64,000 bases of DNA, from positions 612,282 to 676,281 of the forward strand of contig PTEX01000300.1 of assembly GCA_003342815.1 (NCBI GenBank). Direction: 5' to 3'. The stretch's first letter is position 1, and every line of letters starts with the position of its first letter. Of this stretch, positions 1 to 12,320 are shown piece by piece. The translations under genes and the position numbers were made by a program. Under the pieces are notes generated by a model that saw only the letters and a program-made list of their open reading frames with translations, did not search any database and was not told where the DNA came from. This DNA comes from Eudromia elegans. Taxonomy: Eukaryota > Chordata > Aves > Tinamiformes > Tinamidae.

Positions 1-719
1 GCCACTAATATGAACAATGTCTCTGTGCAGTTTTCTCATGACTCCAAATACCAACAAAAGCATCAATACATAAAATGGAATATTAAAAATCTATTCCTAA
101 AGCAGACATATTTTCCTTCTAATATTTGGTCTCACTCCCTGGCTACTTTCATTAATTTGCTTTATAAACCTCTTGACATTATCTTCTCTGCTTCCAATAT
201 GACAGTGTTCTATGTACCCTCTTCATTTTATTTACTAGAAAATAGTAATCAAAGACAGATGGACCATCTGGAACAAATGCTGAGTTCTCTAGCATGTGAA
301 CTCAAGAAATACGAGCTCTGAACTATACTTTAACTGCAGTTCTGGTTTGGATTTCAGGTAAATAATTTAAAATAAGAAAACTGTGCCAACATAAATCAAT
401 TTCCTGTGTTATTTTTGCGTTTAATGTAACAGCAAGTGCCTCATTCCTGAGTGACATGATGAGACCACATCATAGCAAGGGCAGAAATACCCCCCAGTAA
501 GGTTTTGGTTCGGCTTCCTGATTCCTTTCAAAATGAAGCTTGCCAAAAGGTTCATGTATGGTTAAACCAGAACTCATCAGAGATCCCATCATGGGTTAGG
601 TATTGCAACCTGAAAATCTTTTTTTTTTTCTTTTGCTTCTAGTTAGAGCAGGAGAACAATGGAAAGTGTAAATAGAAGCTATTGATACGCATCTCCATTT
701 TTTTGTCATCAAAATTTTA

Positions 720-770
720 TTTTAGCCTCAAATTCATTTTAGCCTCAATTTTATTATAGCCTCAAATTTT
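720..770. repeat. Three imperfect tandem 17-bp units
   Basis: The core TTAGCCTCAA recurs at a 17-bp period (units about 720-736, 737-753 and 754-770). The units differ by a few substitutions, as expected of an old local slippage duplication. No function is apparent. Confidence 0.7.
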
Positions 771-3700
771 CCTTAACTTTTAGATTCAGTATTCTATTTC
801 ATTACAGTGTCATTCTTCGGTGTTTTATTCCATCAAAGATTATATAAAGTCTAAAACTCTACCTATACTATTAAAGTGCACCACACCAGGCCCTGGTCTT
901 TAGGCCTGGCTATGAGGGGGAAAGGCCACATGCATGTTATTAAAGTTTCTCACCTTCTCGCCTGCAGGCTTTCTACTGGGAATGATCCAGCTCTGAGCTA
1001 CTTTCTGAACACTCTCTGGGACATCTCTGGGAGATTACTAGTTGGTTTAGGCCAAAATTATGTTAATAATTAAGTAATATAAAGGATCTGCCCCATGTAC
1101 TTTCTAATTTCTTAATGTAAATGTCTAAAATGTCCAGCTCCACATGGGCCTTGTCCTTAATGTAAAGGAAGCAATTTCTCACTTAATTACAGTTACAGGC
1201 ACTACTAACTGTTTGTACCGTTACTGCTATGAATTGCACTGAGGTTCATTGGAACAGCATCTAGAAATTAAAATTCAATACATGTAAATGCAGGCCTTCC
1301 ACTTCTGAATAATGGTAATATCCCTGATCTGAAATCCATGTATTACTTCTCCCCCACATGTTTAACAGGCAATATTCTTTTGTGTCAGGGAAAGCACTGG
1401 CATCAGTTAGATATTAGAGCAAGGGCAGACCATGCATCACACATCTGCAATACTCTGTGCAGAAGTGTTTCACGGCAAGACTATGCGCTTAAAAATATTA
1501 AACATTATGCAAAACAAATCACAGTGTAGTAGGCTTTTATGGAGATACTAAAAGAAGAATAAAATTAAGAAACTACAGGTCCCACAGAGAACAATATTGG
1601 CCTTTTTTGTTGATTTTTTTTTAATAGACCTTTAATTTGAAACTTTTTCAGGTACAGATTCTAAGACATAAAGCCAATCATTCATGTCTCAGAGCAAATC
1701 TCCAGTTATCTAGATACGTCTGGTTAAATATGCCCCCTGAAGACTATATACCTCTATTCACAGTTTGGCAAATGTTAAGAAAACCAATATTTTTCTCTCC
1801 ACTTCTGAGGACTCTTCTCTCACTAAACAAAAAAATAGCCTTTTTGAATCTTCAGTTGTGATTCTGACTGGAAAAAGAAAATGGAGAGGAACATAAATTC
1901 ATTAAGAAGCTGGCTAAAGAAGCCTGGATTCTCTTTAATGTGAGTTTAAACTAATTCCAGGCTATTTCAGATCAATTCTCACATTATCCGAGCAATAATC
2001 CTTTTAATGTATTTGGTGAATTACTGGAGACTGAATCCATTATGAATCCATCCCAAGAATTAAGGAATGGCTTTAAATATAATGAAGGTACAATTTTTCC
2101 CATTATGTGAAACTCTTGGAAGTTCCCATTATGGGGAAGTCTTCACGGTAAGAAATATTACTATGCAAGAAAAAAAAAATATCAATTTTTTTGCAGAAGG
2201 AGAAGTGCAACCCCACTGGTAAGGCACATGACTCCTCTGGGATTTGCTTTTCCTGAGGTAATAGGAAAGATGAGACTTTTATAGGTTGTAAAAGAGAGAA
2301 AAAGAAATTACTGGAGCGAGTGTGTATGGGGGGCAGTTTATCAGATTCAACTTAGACTTCTGGCTTTGGATGAAATTACTTGTCCTGTGGGAGTTCCCTG
2401 ATCTGTCCCATATTAAAGCAGTCTACGATGAATAATTCTGAGACAGAGTCTATATTTCAGTGGTCCACTATTAGTTCTCATTAATTCCACTTTTGAAATG
2501 AAAATATACATGCATTTGTGTGTTTGTCAGTGCACATATGCTAGTACATTTGCCAATGTATTTACCTGTTCTTTATTTGGCTCCTTGATTTGCTTTTTCC
2601 TTCATAGATGCCATTTTTTTACAGCAGCATCATTTCCCATTTTCCATCAATACAGGCTTAGTGTGTTTGTTGCTCAGCCTTTATAGAAAGTTATTACACA
2701 CACATGTATAGCTTTCCATAGAGTAAGCAAATTGATATACATGGAATAAGATGTGTCACTGAAGAAAAAAGATGCTAATACCATATATTCTCGTTATGAT
2801 TTCCCCACTTCCTGATTTATTTGCATATTATCTTTTCCTGCTAGATGTTTACTGCAGATTAGATCCTTCCATACCACATCCAGAAACAGAAGTGGGAATC
2901 AAATGCCTTGGAGAAATCATACCATGAGTGCCCATTTCTCTCTCTGTCCTCTTGGGAAGTATGACCAATGCATACTGGTCTCCCATTTGACTGAAAAGCT
3001 GCAACTTATTCTTGTCACAGGAGAAAAATAAAAGATATGGTATCTTTAGTAGACAGATGGAAGGAGAAACGCATCAGGAGACACCACAACTAATTTCTTG
3101 TTTCTGGATTTAATACTCATTTCTGGTTTAAAATTTTCTCCTTTCAAGATTTCTTTGATTATTTTTTAATAGCCAAAGCATTTGTGGAAAGTAGATATTA
3201 ATCATAAAGAAAATATTTATTTATTTAAAAAATGAAACTCAGTTAATTTTTGTCAGCCCCAAAAATATGCTATACTTCATACATGTTGTTCCATCACCCC
3301 CCATCACATGCTAGAGAACTTAAAAAAACAACACTCCTACATTTATTTGGAACCTTTTCTGCACTTTCTAAGTGCAGAGCACTACAAAGCCATTGGTAAG
3401 AGCTCAATATTACTCCAACAGCAAAGCTAACACTAAAAATGTGTCAACTTCATGTGTCAGACTTCTTTTCTACTACAATAGAAAATTCTTAAAGTATGCC
3501 CTAGATAGCTATAATAATTCTGTCTATTTTTGTTAGTATGTCAAACAATTATCTTCTTAAGAAAATAAGTATTCAAACGAAGGACTATGTTTGTTTTTCC
3601 TGTTTTTTGGGGGAGAAAATATAAAATAAATGAAAAGAGAAAGTTTCATCATGCAAGTTCCAGTGCAATAGGAATGAGGTAAATGGATAGTCAGTAGGTA

Positions 3701-4026
3701 AGGCAGATCCTGGCATTTCACTGCATGATTTGATTTTGGTTCATTGAGTATTCCTCATATGTTAGCATAAATGTTCATAAAATTAGCCTTCAAAATAGTG
3801 ATGTTCTTCCAGTTTCCAAAGTGCTCACATTTGTTGGAATACAGCATTTCTGTTGTGAAAGTTTTCATTTAAAAATATGATTGAATATAAACAGTACGTG
3901 ATATTTTTGTGAAAGAATTAGCAAATTAAGGATTTTGCAAAATAAATAAAACAGAAATAAACCAGTCAACATCTTCTTTACCCTATTAGTCCTAAATACC
4001 TAAATACCCTATTAGTCTTAAAAATA

Positions 4027-4047
4027 AAACAAACAAACAAACAAAAA
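4027..4047. repeat. (AAAC)n microsatellite
   Basis: Four uninterrupted AAAC units are followed by a short A run. It is a simple-sequence repeat in AT-rich unique DNA. Confidence 0.85.
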
Positions 4048-7000
4048 TCTAAAAACTAAAAAACTAACTTCAAACTTTTTTTTTTTAAGTAAAACTAACT
4101 TCATCATGATTCAGGATGAAAAGAAATTTTGAACCCTTGGAAATCTGTCTGAGACAGGGATAGCGCTTTCTGTTCAGCACAATTCCCTAACAGCATTCGA
4201 GACTGCTCTTGAGAAATCCTATTCCAAGGTATATTGCTTATTCAGGGAGAAAGAGAGGCTAGAGTAGAAAATAGGGTAAAATCTATACTGTTGCTGTTGG
4301 GCCTTTGAAGTACTCTATCTCTCAATCTACAACCTGAAGTCATTCTTTGCAAAAATAATCTAGGAGGAGTCCTATATAACTTGTTTACAGAAAGAAGAGG
4401 AAAGATTATCTCACTGTAGGAAAACATTTATGTTTGCAGGTTCTTGTTTGTCTTTCTGCTTGAGACATCATAGCTTTACATTTCTATCCAGTACAAACAA
4501 TAATTGTGTTTGTGTGAGGCATCACAGGCACTACTTTGTACAGCAATTAGCATAGTAATGTTTGTATATAATCAGGGCATCTGGGCATGGTTTCTGTCTC
4601 CAAGGTAAATACTATATCTGAGTGCTGGTTATCTCATTTCAGCAGTTCACATGTGCAAATACACATGCATGTGCCCATCGCCTGCTCTACTCCCATATCC
4701 AGTCTCCTGACCAGCTGTGCTTCTTATTGGGCAGGAAGGAGAAGAAGAGGGTCTCTAAGACTTCTGTCTCTTTATTACTGCTAGGCAAAGAAGTGTCACC
4801 TATATCTGGATCTCATCCACCTGGACTATAATGCATATTTGTTGTACTATTTATCTGTTTTCTTCCTCAGGTGTTTCCTTAGGTATTATTGATCCTGAAG
4901 TTCAGCTAGAACTCCTAACTATTGCTTTAAGTGGATGTTGACTGCCTCCCAAGGCAGCTCCAGAATGTGCACCATGCAGTTATGGTGTACTTGCTGCTGT
5001 GAAATCAAGGAAATCAAGCACAACTTCCCAAACAGCAGAAGGACTACCTGAAGCATTTCTTTTGCTCCTTAAAATAATGCTCTCTGAATATTAGTACAGT
5101 GCTTTGTCTTGCTTGCATCTCAGAGAATGAAACACCGGTAATGACAGACCTCTGCTCAACAATATGCATGTCTAAAGTAGATAAAGTTTTATGATCAAAA
5201 ACTTATATCCAAAGAATGAGGTTTCCTTGTACATATTACATATCTAGTAAATATCAGTTTTGTGAATTTGGGGAGATACATAAGGAATGAGATGAAGCAT
5301 GGTATGCCAGTTAAAATTGTCCTTTGTGTTCAGTTTTTCCTTCATACTTTTTAGATTTTCTACAGGTTAGCCCTCCTTTTCCTTTCTCCTCCCTTTCTGT
5401 GATTCCTTAGGATACGTGAAAGCTAAAAGCAGAGCAATAGTAGAAATCTCTTATTTACATATTTACTATTTTGCAGTTGAAAAACATTAGCAAACACATG
5501 GCACATATGAGCAGAGAAGTAGGAATATCTTTCATATATTTATTCACTTTCTGTGTCTAGCACTATACCCAGCTTTAAGTGTAGATCAAAAATGGTGACC
5601 AAACTTAAAATATTTGGAAATTTATATTCTATGTACGATTAATAACTTGCAGTAATGATATGTCTGGTAAATGCCTAGAATTTAGCCTTCTTGGCCATTA
5701 TTGCTCATCTAGACAGCTACTCCGCTTTTTCCTAACATGGAAAAGTTGTAAAAGTGGCAAATCTCAACAGAAGACTGAGTCAGTTTTATAAGCAAAGTTG
5801 TGACTTCAAAATCTTTCAAAGAAATTCCTATCTTGGCCTCAAAGAAGGGCTCTCAAAAGACTGTGCAGATAATAAGTAAGCAGGGAAAATGTTAGGAAAG
5901 TCACACAAATGCTTATGGTTCTTTCTCTAACCATGAAGAAAATAGCCAGTGAATGGATTCTGGAACTTCTGTTCTAGGCATCATATCAGCCAGGCATCCT
6001 TGGTAATCCAGAAGGGATCTGTGGGAAACTATTGTGGTCTGTCTTGTAGTCCCCTCTGTGTGGCAGAACATGACAGTTCATTTCACAATGAATAGACACA
6101 GGACTTTCTAAGACTAGTTGAGTAATCAGGAAGGAGCACAGATGAGATTTGTGCCCCTTTGTTTCCATTAGACTCTTTCAGGATAGGCAAGGCAGTCTGC
6201 ATAAAAGCCTCTCCATTCGTTCTGTGGGCTTTTTCCTATGTTAATTTTGTAAAGATGTTAAAATAAAAGTTGATTTCATATAAAAGATGCTACTTTCAAG
6301 CTAATAAAAACGGTTCTGCTCCCTTTTATATCAAAAGGAATTGTAGCAGGCTTTCTATTAGCAGTTGAATAGAGTACTGATATGAAAATGGTTTCTCTGT
6401 CTTAGTTGCTTCAGGTTTATGTCAACAGACTACGCAGTCAGGGGAAATTCTTCAGTAAATATAAAAAGCCTGTAGTTCTCTGATCTAATGAATGTGTTGC
6501 TCTTTCTGCTTCACTAGACTTTGTGTTTTGTTCTTATGGTTTTATGTGGATGTCTATAATGACAGTATCCTTTTTCCTGCTTAAAATGGGTGCAGCCATT
6601 AAACAATGAACTCCAGAAGCTTCTTGAAGTAGCTTCACCAAGGAAACAGAATAACCATTTCCCTTTATGTATGATGATACCAAGATTTACTCTCTCAGCA
6701 CTGAAAGGCAAATTTTACTCCATAACTCTAATATATTAAGAAATCTTAAAGCAGATATTTTATTTCAGAAGAACATTATGTTGGTATAAGCAATGATAAT
6801 AATTTTCCAGGTGCTGATTAGCCTTCACACCAGCTCTGATGCTCACCACAGCATAATGATTTGTACATGACAGTGATATAAAGAAACAAGGAGCAGAGTT
6901 TTAAAGGTTTACAGACTGTAGAAAAGTGAATCCACAAAAAGTCAGTTTCATCTAATTGCAGCCTCAGTGCCATACAAGATGTTTGAATCCAGCATTGATT

Positions 7001-9052
7001 TCATCCAGCGTGGTCACTTCCTGTGTGCCTAAACCTCCATCACTGTCTGTGCCGATAAATCACACAAATCTTGACAGCACTGATCAGCTAAGCACACGGA
7101 ATCACATAAACCCCTTTGGCTTTGCAAATCAGGTGTCCTCTAAAGTAGCCTCTATGCTCTGACCCTTACTGAGCAACTCACCGAGCAATGGACCTCATCC
7201 TAAACAAAAGCACAGAATCATAAAAAATTCCCGGTCATCGATCAAGGATCCTCCAGGGAAATCTCAGAACCTAATACTCAAGAGTGGCAAGTCAAGGCTC
7301 AGTGTCACTTCTGCACCTTCAGGAACACTCTGATATATTTCAAGTAGGCAATAAATAATATTCATATGAATAGTTGCCAAGATTAGTACCTCTTAAAATG
7401 GGACAACTAGCTTAGACGTCTCAGGTAATGTTTTCTCCACAAGGAGCAAAGGCATGCATATGCAGAAACTGAATCTTTCTATTCTCATTTGTTTTCATTA
7501 TGAACTTTACATGAAGAGCAGGACCTTTTCAAAGAAATGCCAGAAAATGCTTCCATGCTCCCTCTGTCAGTCTGATTTTTCAAGAAGACATGGCTGTTTT
7601 GTAACAGGGTTTGTTTTCTGCATTTTAAAAACATATCCACAAGTGGGGCTTCATCTCATGGAAAAAAATAAATGATTGTGCTAATCGTAATAATGCATTA
7701 AGTAGGGAAATTTGATGTTCAAAACAACACACTGGGACAAAAAGAATATTCATAAACAAGATCCTATCAGCTCAACTGGTGAATGCTATTAGACTTTCCA
7801 TTTAAAATACACAGCCTCTTCTCTAAATATAAAATGGAATCTGAATAGCTAATAGCCATGCTAACCCAGACCCACTGTACTTCTCTGAGAATGAGAAAAT
7901 AGAGTAAATTACACTTGCACGGATTATCCTAGAAATTGCACTGAAGAATGGGATATGACTTGTTTTGAATCTCTTGATCTATGTGTCTCTATGCTGATTT
8001 TCCTGCACATTTCAGGTGCTATACATATGGGAGAGAAACGATATGAAATTGGAGGCAGAAGACTCAACTTTGATAGAGAGCCATACCTCATATATAGTAA
8101 TTATTATTATTGCATTTTTAATTGAATTGACCCAGTTTCTTACAGAAGTGTCGGTTGTACATCATCATTCAATCTTCATGTATTTTCTGCTCTGACAGCC
8201 CTAGATGCATTTGTTTTGATGACTTAATAGTTTCTTTCCCAGAGCAAGAGTTAATGAGGACAGATCACAGGATACCATGCCAGCTTATTTTAACTACAAG
8301 GCTACCTGGACTGCCAAATTTGTAACAATTCAGAGCCTTAGTCCTCATGGGAAAAAAAAAAAAAAATGAGAACAATGTTTGAAGAGCACATTTGAGGTGA
8401 AAATAAAACCTGAAAACAGAAGCAATAGTAAAGGATAATTAAAAACAAATTGTTTCACATTTTAAACAGAAGCTGTAAATCTTTTATTATCATCATTTAT
8501 GATCATTATTTGGCCCTTTTTTCAAAAAACAAAGTTTTACCTGTTATATGTTCCATTTACTTTTATTCCTCTTTTATTAATTATTAAATAATAACAGAAT
8601 ACATAGTAATTTTCTCTAAAAGTCTTCTTTTAAACACACATTCAATGCGGAAAACTTCATATAGTATTATTTTGTTCCATAGTATAACATTGTTTCTTAC
8701 ATATTTCCCTGCTTAGCACTCAAGAACATTTAAAGGCAAATAGTCCTAGTTAAAGGAATTGAGTCCAATTTGGGCTTAAGCAGAATTGGACCAAGGGGCT
8801 AGACTGATGAAGACATGATTTTTTCTATAGTCGGTGGCAAATCAGAAATTCATAAACCATCGAGGCTCTCTCCTCAGTAGATAAGAGATCATTGATTTCT
8901 ACTTTGTCTATTGCTTGTACAGTCATAATACTGCTGAGTGGTATAAGATGATAACCTACCCACTACCTCATATCCTACATCTACTTTGTCCTCATTCTGC
9001 ACCATAATAATCAGCTGAACAAGTTATTTGGCAATAGAGAGTAAGGCTAGAA

Positions 9053-9087
9053 TTGTTTGTTTGTTTGATTCTTTGTTTGTTTGTTTT
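9053..9087. repeat. (TTTG)n microsatellite, interrupted
   Basis: Two TTTG tracts are separated by a short ATTC interruption at about 9068-9071. Imperfect structure suggests an old repeat. Confidence 0.85.
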
Positions 9088-9604
9088 ACCCAGTATTTAT
9101 AAGGGGAAAAATAAGAGCTTTTCTTAATATACAACTAATTGCTAGCTGTGTTGAGGAAGCAGTGTTTTGTTCCTGAGATGCTGATTTAAATCAAGCTTTC
9201 CAAGATGCTGAACTGTATCTCTTACTCCAAACCTAGCTAGAACTTTGCTGCCTGTAAGGAGCTAATCTCACATGGTGCTTTTCATTTGTCCTAATGTGAG
9301 GAAAAATCATAATGGAACCCTTTTTTTACCTATTTTAATTAAAAATACTTGCAGCATTGTAGCACCACCTGCAGGAGGCCTTTTATTTTACCAGGGTACA
9401 TACCAGACACTGCCCTGGGCAAGACTGTTGGGACCGTTATAAACCAAAGCACAAGATACACAGAGGATACAAAGAGATTAAAAAATAATAATAAAAAGGA
9501 GAGGGAAACATGAACCCTACTGCACACATGGCAAAGCCATGCAAGACGTGCTGTTTCAGACAGATAATTTCTAGCTCTTGATTTTTAATTGGACTTTTTC
9601 TTCT

Positions 9605-9628
9605 CATCAATTTGATGCGGGAAATTGA
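9605..9628. promoter_or_regulatory. Overlapping palindromes, possible protein-binding site
   Basis: CATCAATTTGATG at 9605-9617 is a 6-bp inverted repeat around one central base. Overlapping it, TCAATTT (9608-9614) pairs with AAATTGA (9622-9628) across a GC-containing spacer. The surrounding 100 bp contains further ATTG/CAAT/TAATT cores of the sort bound by homeodomain or CCAAT factors. Regulatory function is inference only; AT-rich DNA produces some palindromes by chance. Confidence 0.2.
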
Positions 9629-9764
9629 TTTTACAATGAGTTTTCCATTTGACTAGTTAAAGTGTAGAGGGGGATACTGCAAATTTTCATGCTGCCATAG
9701 GTGAGAAAGATTAGAAGACGGATTTAATAAATGTGAGGTGTGCATATTCTGGCAAACAATGGAG

Positions 9765-10070
9765 GTGCCGGGGCCTGGGCTCTTCTGATAGCCCAAACTG
9801 AATGGAAATCTGACCTAAATGGCAACTAAGGATTTCCCATGCATAGAGGGGCTCCCAGGAGGCCTGGAATCAGCACAGCTGACCTTGGGCCACCTGCTCC
9901 CGGGCCTGCCTCGCAGGAGCACTCCTGCTCACATTTGCCAAGCAGGAATGCCGTGGAGGCGTGCTGTGCCCGATAGTGCTGAGCAGACAAGCCGCCTTCC
10001 CCTGGGCACCCATTATTTTTGGCACCAGTCGTGGCAAGTCTGAGCTGCCTCAGGGATTGAGAGGAGGCCA
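9765..10070. other. GC- and CpG-richer island in AT-rich DNA
   Basis: This stretch is visibly richer in G+C than its flanks and holds about eight CpG dinucleotides (for example in GCCGGGG, CCCGGGC, GGCGTG, GCCGCC and GTCGTGG), against long flanking spans with almost none. A 74-codon ATG frame (9819-10043) crosses it but has no recognisable domain and I do not call it a gene. It could be a small regulatory island, a conserved non-coding element, or the remains of an unrecognised mobile element. Confidence 0.35.
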
Positions 10071-11775
10071 GAAATGCAATAGAAATTCATCTGCATGCCC
10101 TCTGTGTTTTTAATTATTTATTTTTTTTCCTTCATGTACAAAGACTACAATTTTGAGGTATTTAAGAGTCTGGACACCTGAAAATTTCATCTCCCTCTTT
10201 CCATTCAATGCCTGAATATCAAGCCTGTTATTTTAAGTATAGACTGCAGGGTCACTGGGACAGTTTTCATTTTGCGATCTTGGTTGCTGCCTGGGTGCAT
10301 AGCCAAACAGGAAAGGAAAGAAATAATACAAAACCTTCCTTCAGCTTTTACATCTGGGCAGGGTTTCTCACTGTGCTTATTCTGATGCTACATAGATAAA
10401 TTCATCATGGGACCAGGTGCTACATCTCCCTCTTCCCATGTCCACACACAGCACAGCACTCCTTGCCCTTGATTCGCAGTGCTGGGGACCAGGCTCACAG
10501 CAGCACTGAAACCATTAACAGGAGCAGTCACACACTCCAGGCTAAACCTCATAGACAAGTAATGTATATCCCCTGACTCCACTGTCAGGGCTATAGTGTC
10601 TGCAAGGAGTGAGCTTTAGTGACAGTGACACCCATCTGTGACTTTCCCCATGGAAATCTAGAAGAAATCAGTGCAGAACTGACTGAAGCCCCAGCAAAGC
10701 GAGCTGCTTGTTGCCAGGCATGGTGGAAGAGCATGGAGAGAGACACTAACATGAACCTCCAAAGCCAAGCCACATCTGTAGATTTCCACATAGCACAACT
10801 ATGTAACACAGTGTCCAGCATATTCATTATACAACTGCGGAAAATTATTCAGAGAAGGGAGGAAAAGGGACTATGAACATTTCTGGGGTATTTTATGCAT
10901 ATGTTGCTGCAGATGCAAAAGCACATGGATGCAAAGCAGCTTTGCTGTTCTATTTGCCAATTTTTGCATACCATAAAGTCTTCCCTTTGCAGCTGACTTG
11001 AGACTTTCTTCACTGCATCATCCCCTTGTTCAGGACCCAGGATGTGCACAGGAGGAGATCTGCAAAGAAGGGAACAGTGAAGAAATGACAAAGGCTAAGG
11101 CAAAAAGCAAAGCCTCGGCAAAGTACTGCTGTTCTGCGTGGGGCACAGAAGGCTGAGGGAGCCAAGGGGATAAGAGTCTCTCCGCAACTCTAAAGTCCTG
11201 GCCACACCAGCAGTGGTGCTCTGCAACCCCCCAAAAGCCTCTCTGCTCCTCTCTTGTTCAGATTTTCCTCCACTGTCCTGTGCTGAGGATCTTAAGAAAG
11301 GTTTCAAGGAGACAAAAATGCCTCTGAGTGAAGATTACGTGACACCCAATTAGACCTTGACTCTGCTCTGAGAACACATCTCTCTCAGATTATGCCCTTT
11401 GTGTCTTTGCCTTCTATTTTAACTGGTTTTTTTTTAACCAGACATTCAGGATAGGCTCTTCAGCAAGGCTGGAAGAAATATGGGCCTGCGTGGCTGGCCC
11501 ATATTTTGCTTTTCAAATATGTGCTTGATTTTATGAGAAAAGGTACTAATGAAGCTATTTCTGTTTCCTGGCAGTAAATCATTTGGGGGTTATTCTTTCA
11601 AAGAAGTGTAAAGGAAGGAAAATGGGGTTAGAAGTATAGATTTGCTTTGCAAAGTGTGCCTGCAATTTTCACACATTAACCTCCTTCCTCTCTTGCTGCT
11701 TTGCCCCCTATTCCCAGCTTCATTCTCCTACTCTCTCTCTCCCTTACTCTGTGTGTACGTGTGTGTATGCACATG

Positions 11776-11857
11776 CCTTCCCTTCCCTTCTCTTCCTGTT
11801 TCCTTTCCCTTTTCTTTCTTTTTTCCCTTTCCCTTTCTCTTTCCCTTTCCCTTTCCT
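11776..11857. repeat. Long polypyrimidine tract with TTTCCC units
   Basis: Of 82 consecutive bases only one (G at 11798) is a purine. The last 59 bases are purely C/T, with (TTTCCC)-like hexamers towards the end. It is preceded by a less pure CT-rich region from about 11680 and a short GT run near 11751-11767. Such mirror-like pyrimidine tracts can form triplex (H-DNA) structures in supercoiled DNA. The 119-codon frame running through it (11642-12001) is a by-product of low complexity. Confidence 0.85.
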
Positions 11858-12029
11858 GAGAGTCAATCCTCAGTAAATTACTGTATAGTCCTTTCTCATG
11901 GCAGCTCGCCTGATCACTCCCCTAGGCAATCTGGTGCCAACTGGATTATATCAGAGCAGTTACTTTCCCCAGAAGGAGCAGGAGAAGGTGCAGGAGATTA
12001 GACTAAAGATCAGCCAAGCCTGTAGCACA

Positions 12030-12110
12030 GCAAATTAGCTCAGGCCATTAAGCATAATGGCCTTCCAGAGGCCAAAGAGGTCAGCTATTAGTTCGAAATA
12101 ATGACCTTCA
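12030..12110. promoter_or_regulatory. Enhancer-like cluster of palindromes and TAAT cores
   Basis: A perfect 9-bp inverted repeat, AGGCCATTA, then an AGCA loop, then TAATGGCCT, spans 12042-12063. Just downstream, AGGTCA (12078-12083) faces TGACCT (12102-12107), a divergent pair of nuclear-receptor half-sites enclosing ATTA and TAAT homeodomain cores. The density of symmetrical motifs in 80 bp is unusual for this window and typical of developmental non-coding elements. No conservation data were available, so the call rests on motif appearance alone. Confidence 0.25.
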
Positions 12111-12320
12111 ACCCTGGCAGGAGGAAGTATGTACCCAGACGCCTGTCTTCAGCTCACTCATTTCTTAAAAGATCTGCCTCGCTCCCCATTTTGTACACTT
12201 AAGACGTTTAACACATTTAATAGGAACTGATTTTTTTTCCTTCCAGTCTGACACAACAATTTGAAGTTAGCCATGTGGAGGCTGCTAAAAGATCCAGGCA
12301 GAGTGATTCCAATTAACAAC

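Larger units (their letters stand above)
1..9052. other. Unique AT-rich non-coding DNA, no gene recognised
   Basis: I find no exon, RNA gene or mobile element here. The open frames are short, unrelated to any family I know, and often begin with GTG or TTG rather than ATG. The longest (103 codons, positions 10-321) has low-complexity AT-driven composition. Local structure is limited to three tandem 17-bp units at 720-770, an AAAC microsatellite at 4027-4047, a partial duplication of an ACCCTATTAGTC-type motif around 3980-4020, and a run of 14 A at 8351-8364. It is either intergenic or intronic. Confidence 0.6.

Noticed and set aside
10..321. 103-codon plus-strand frame
   Set aside because: Composition is AT-driven and no family is recognised; similar frames are expected by chance in 64 kb.
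7208..7280. CACAGAATCATAAAAAATTCC, resembling a minus-strand CR1 tail
   Set aside because: Only the first dozen bases fit. The following GGTCATCGATCAAGGATCC does not match the CR1 3' block well enough to call an element.
11642..12001. 119-codon plus-strand frame rich in F, P, L and S
   Set aside because: Produced by the polypyrimidine tract and the neighbouring GT repeat; low complexity only.
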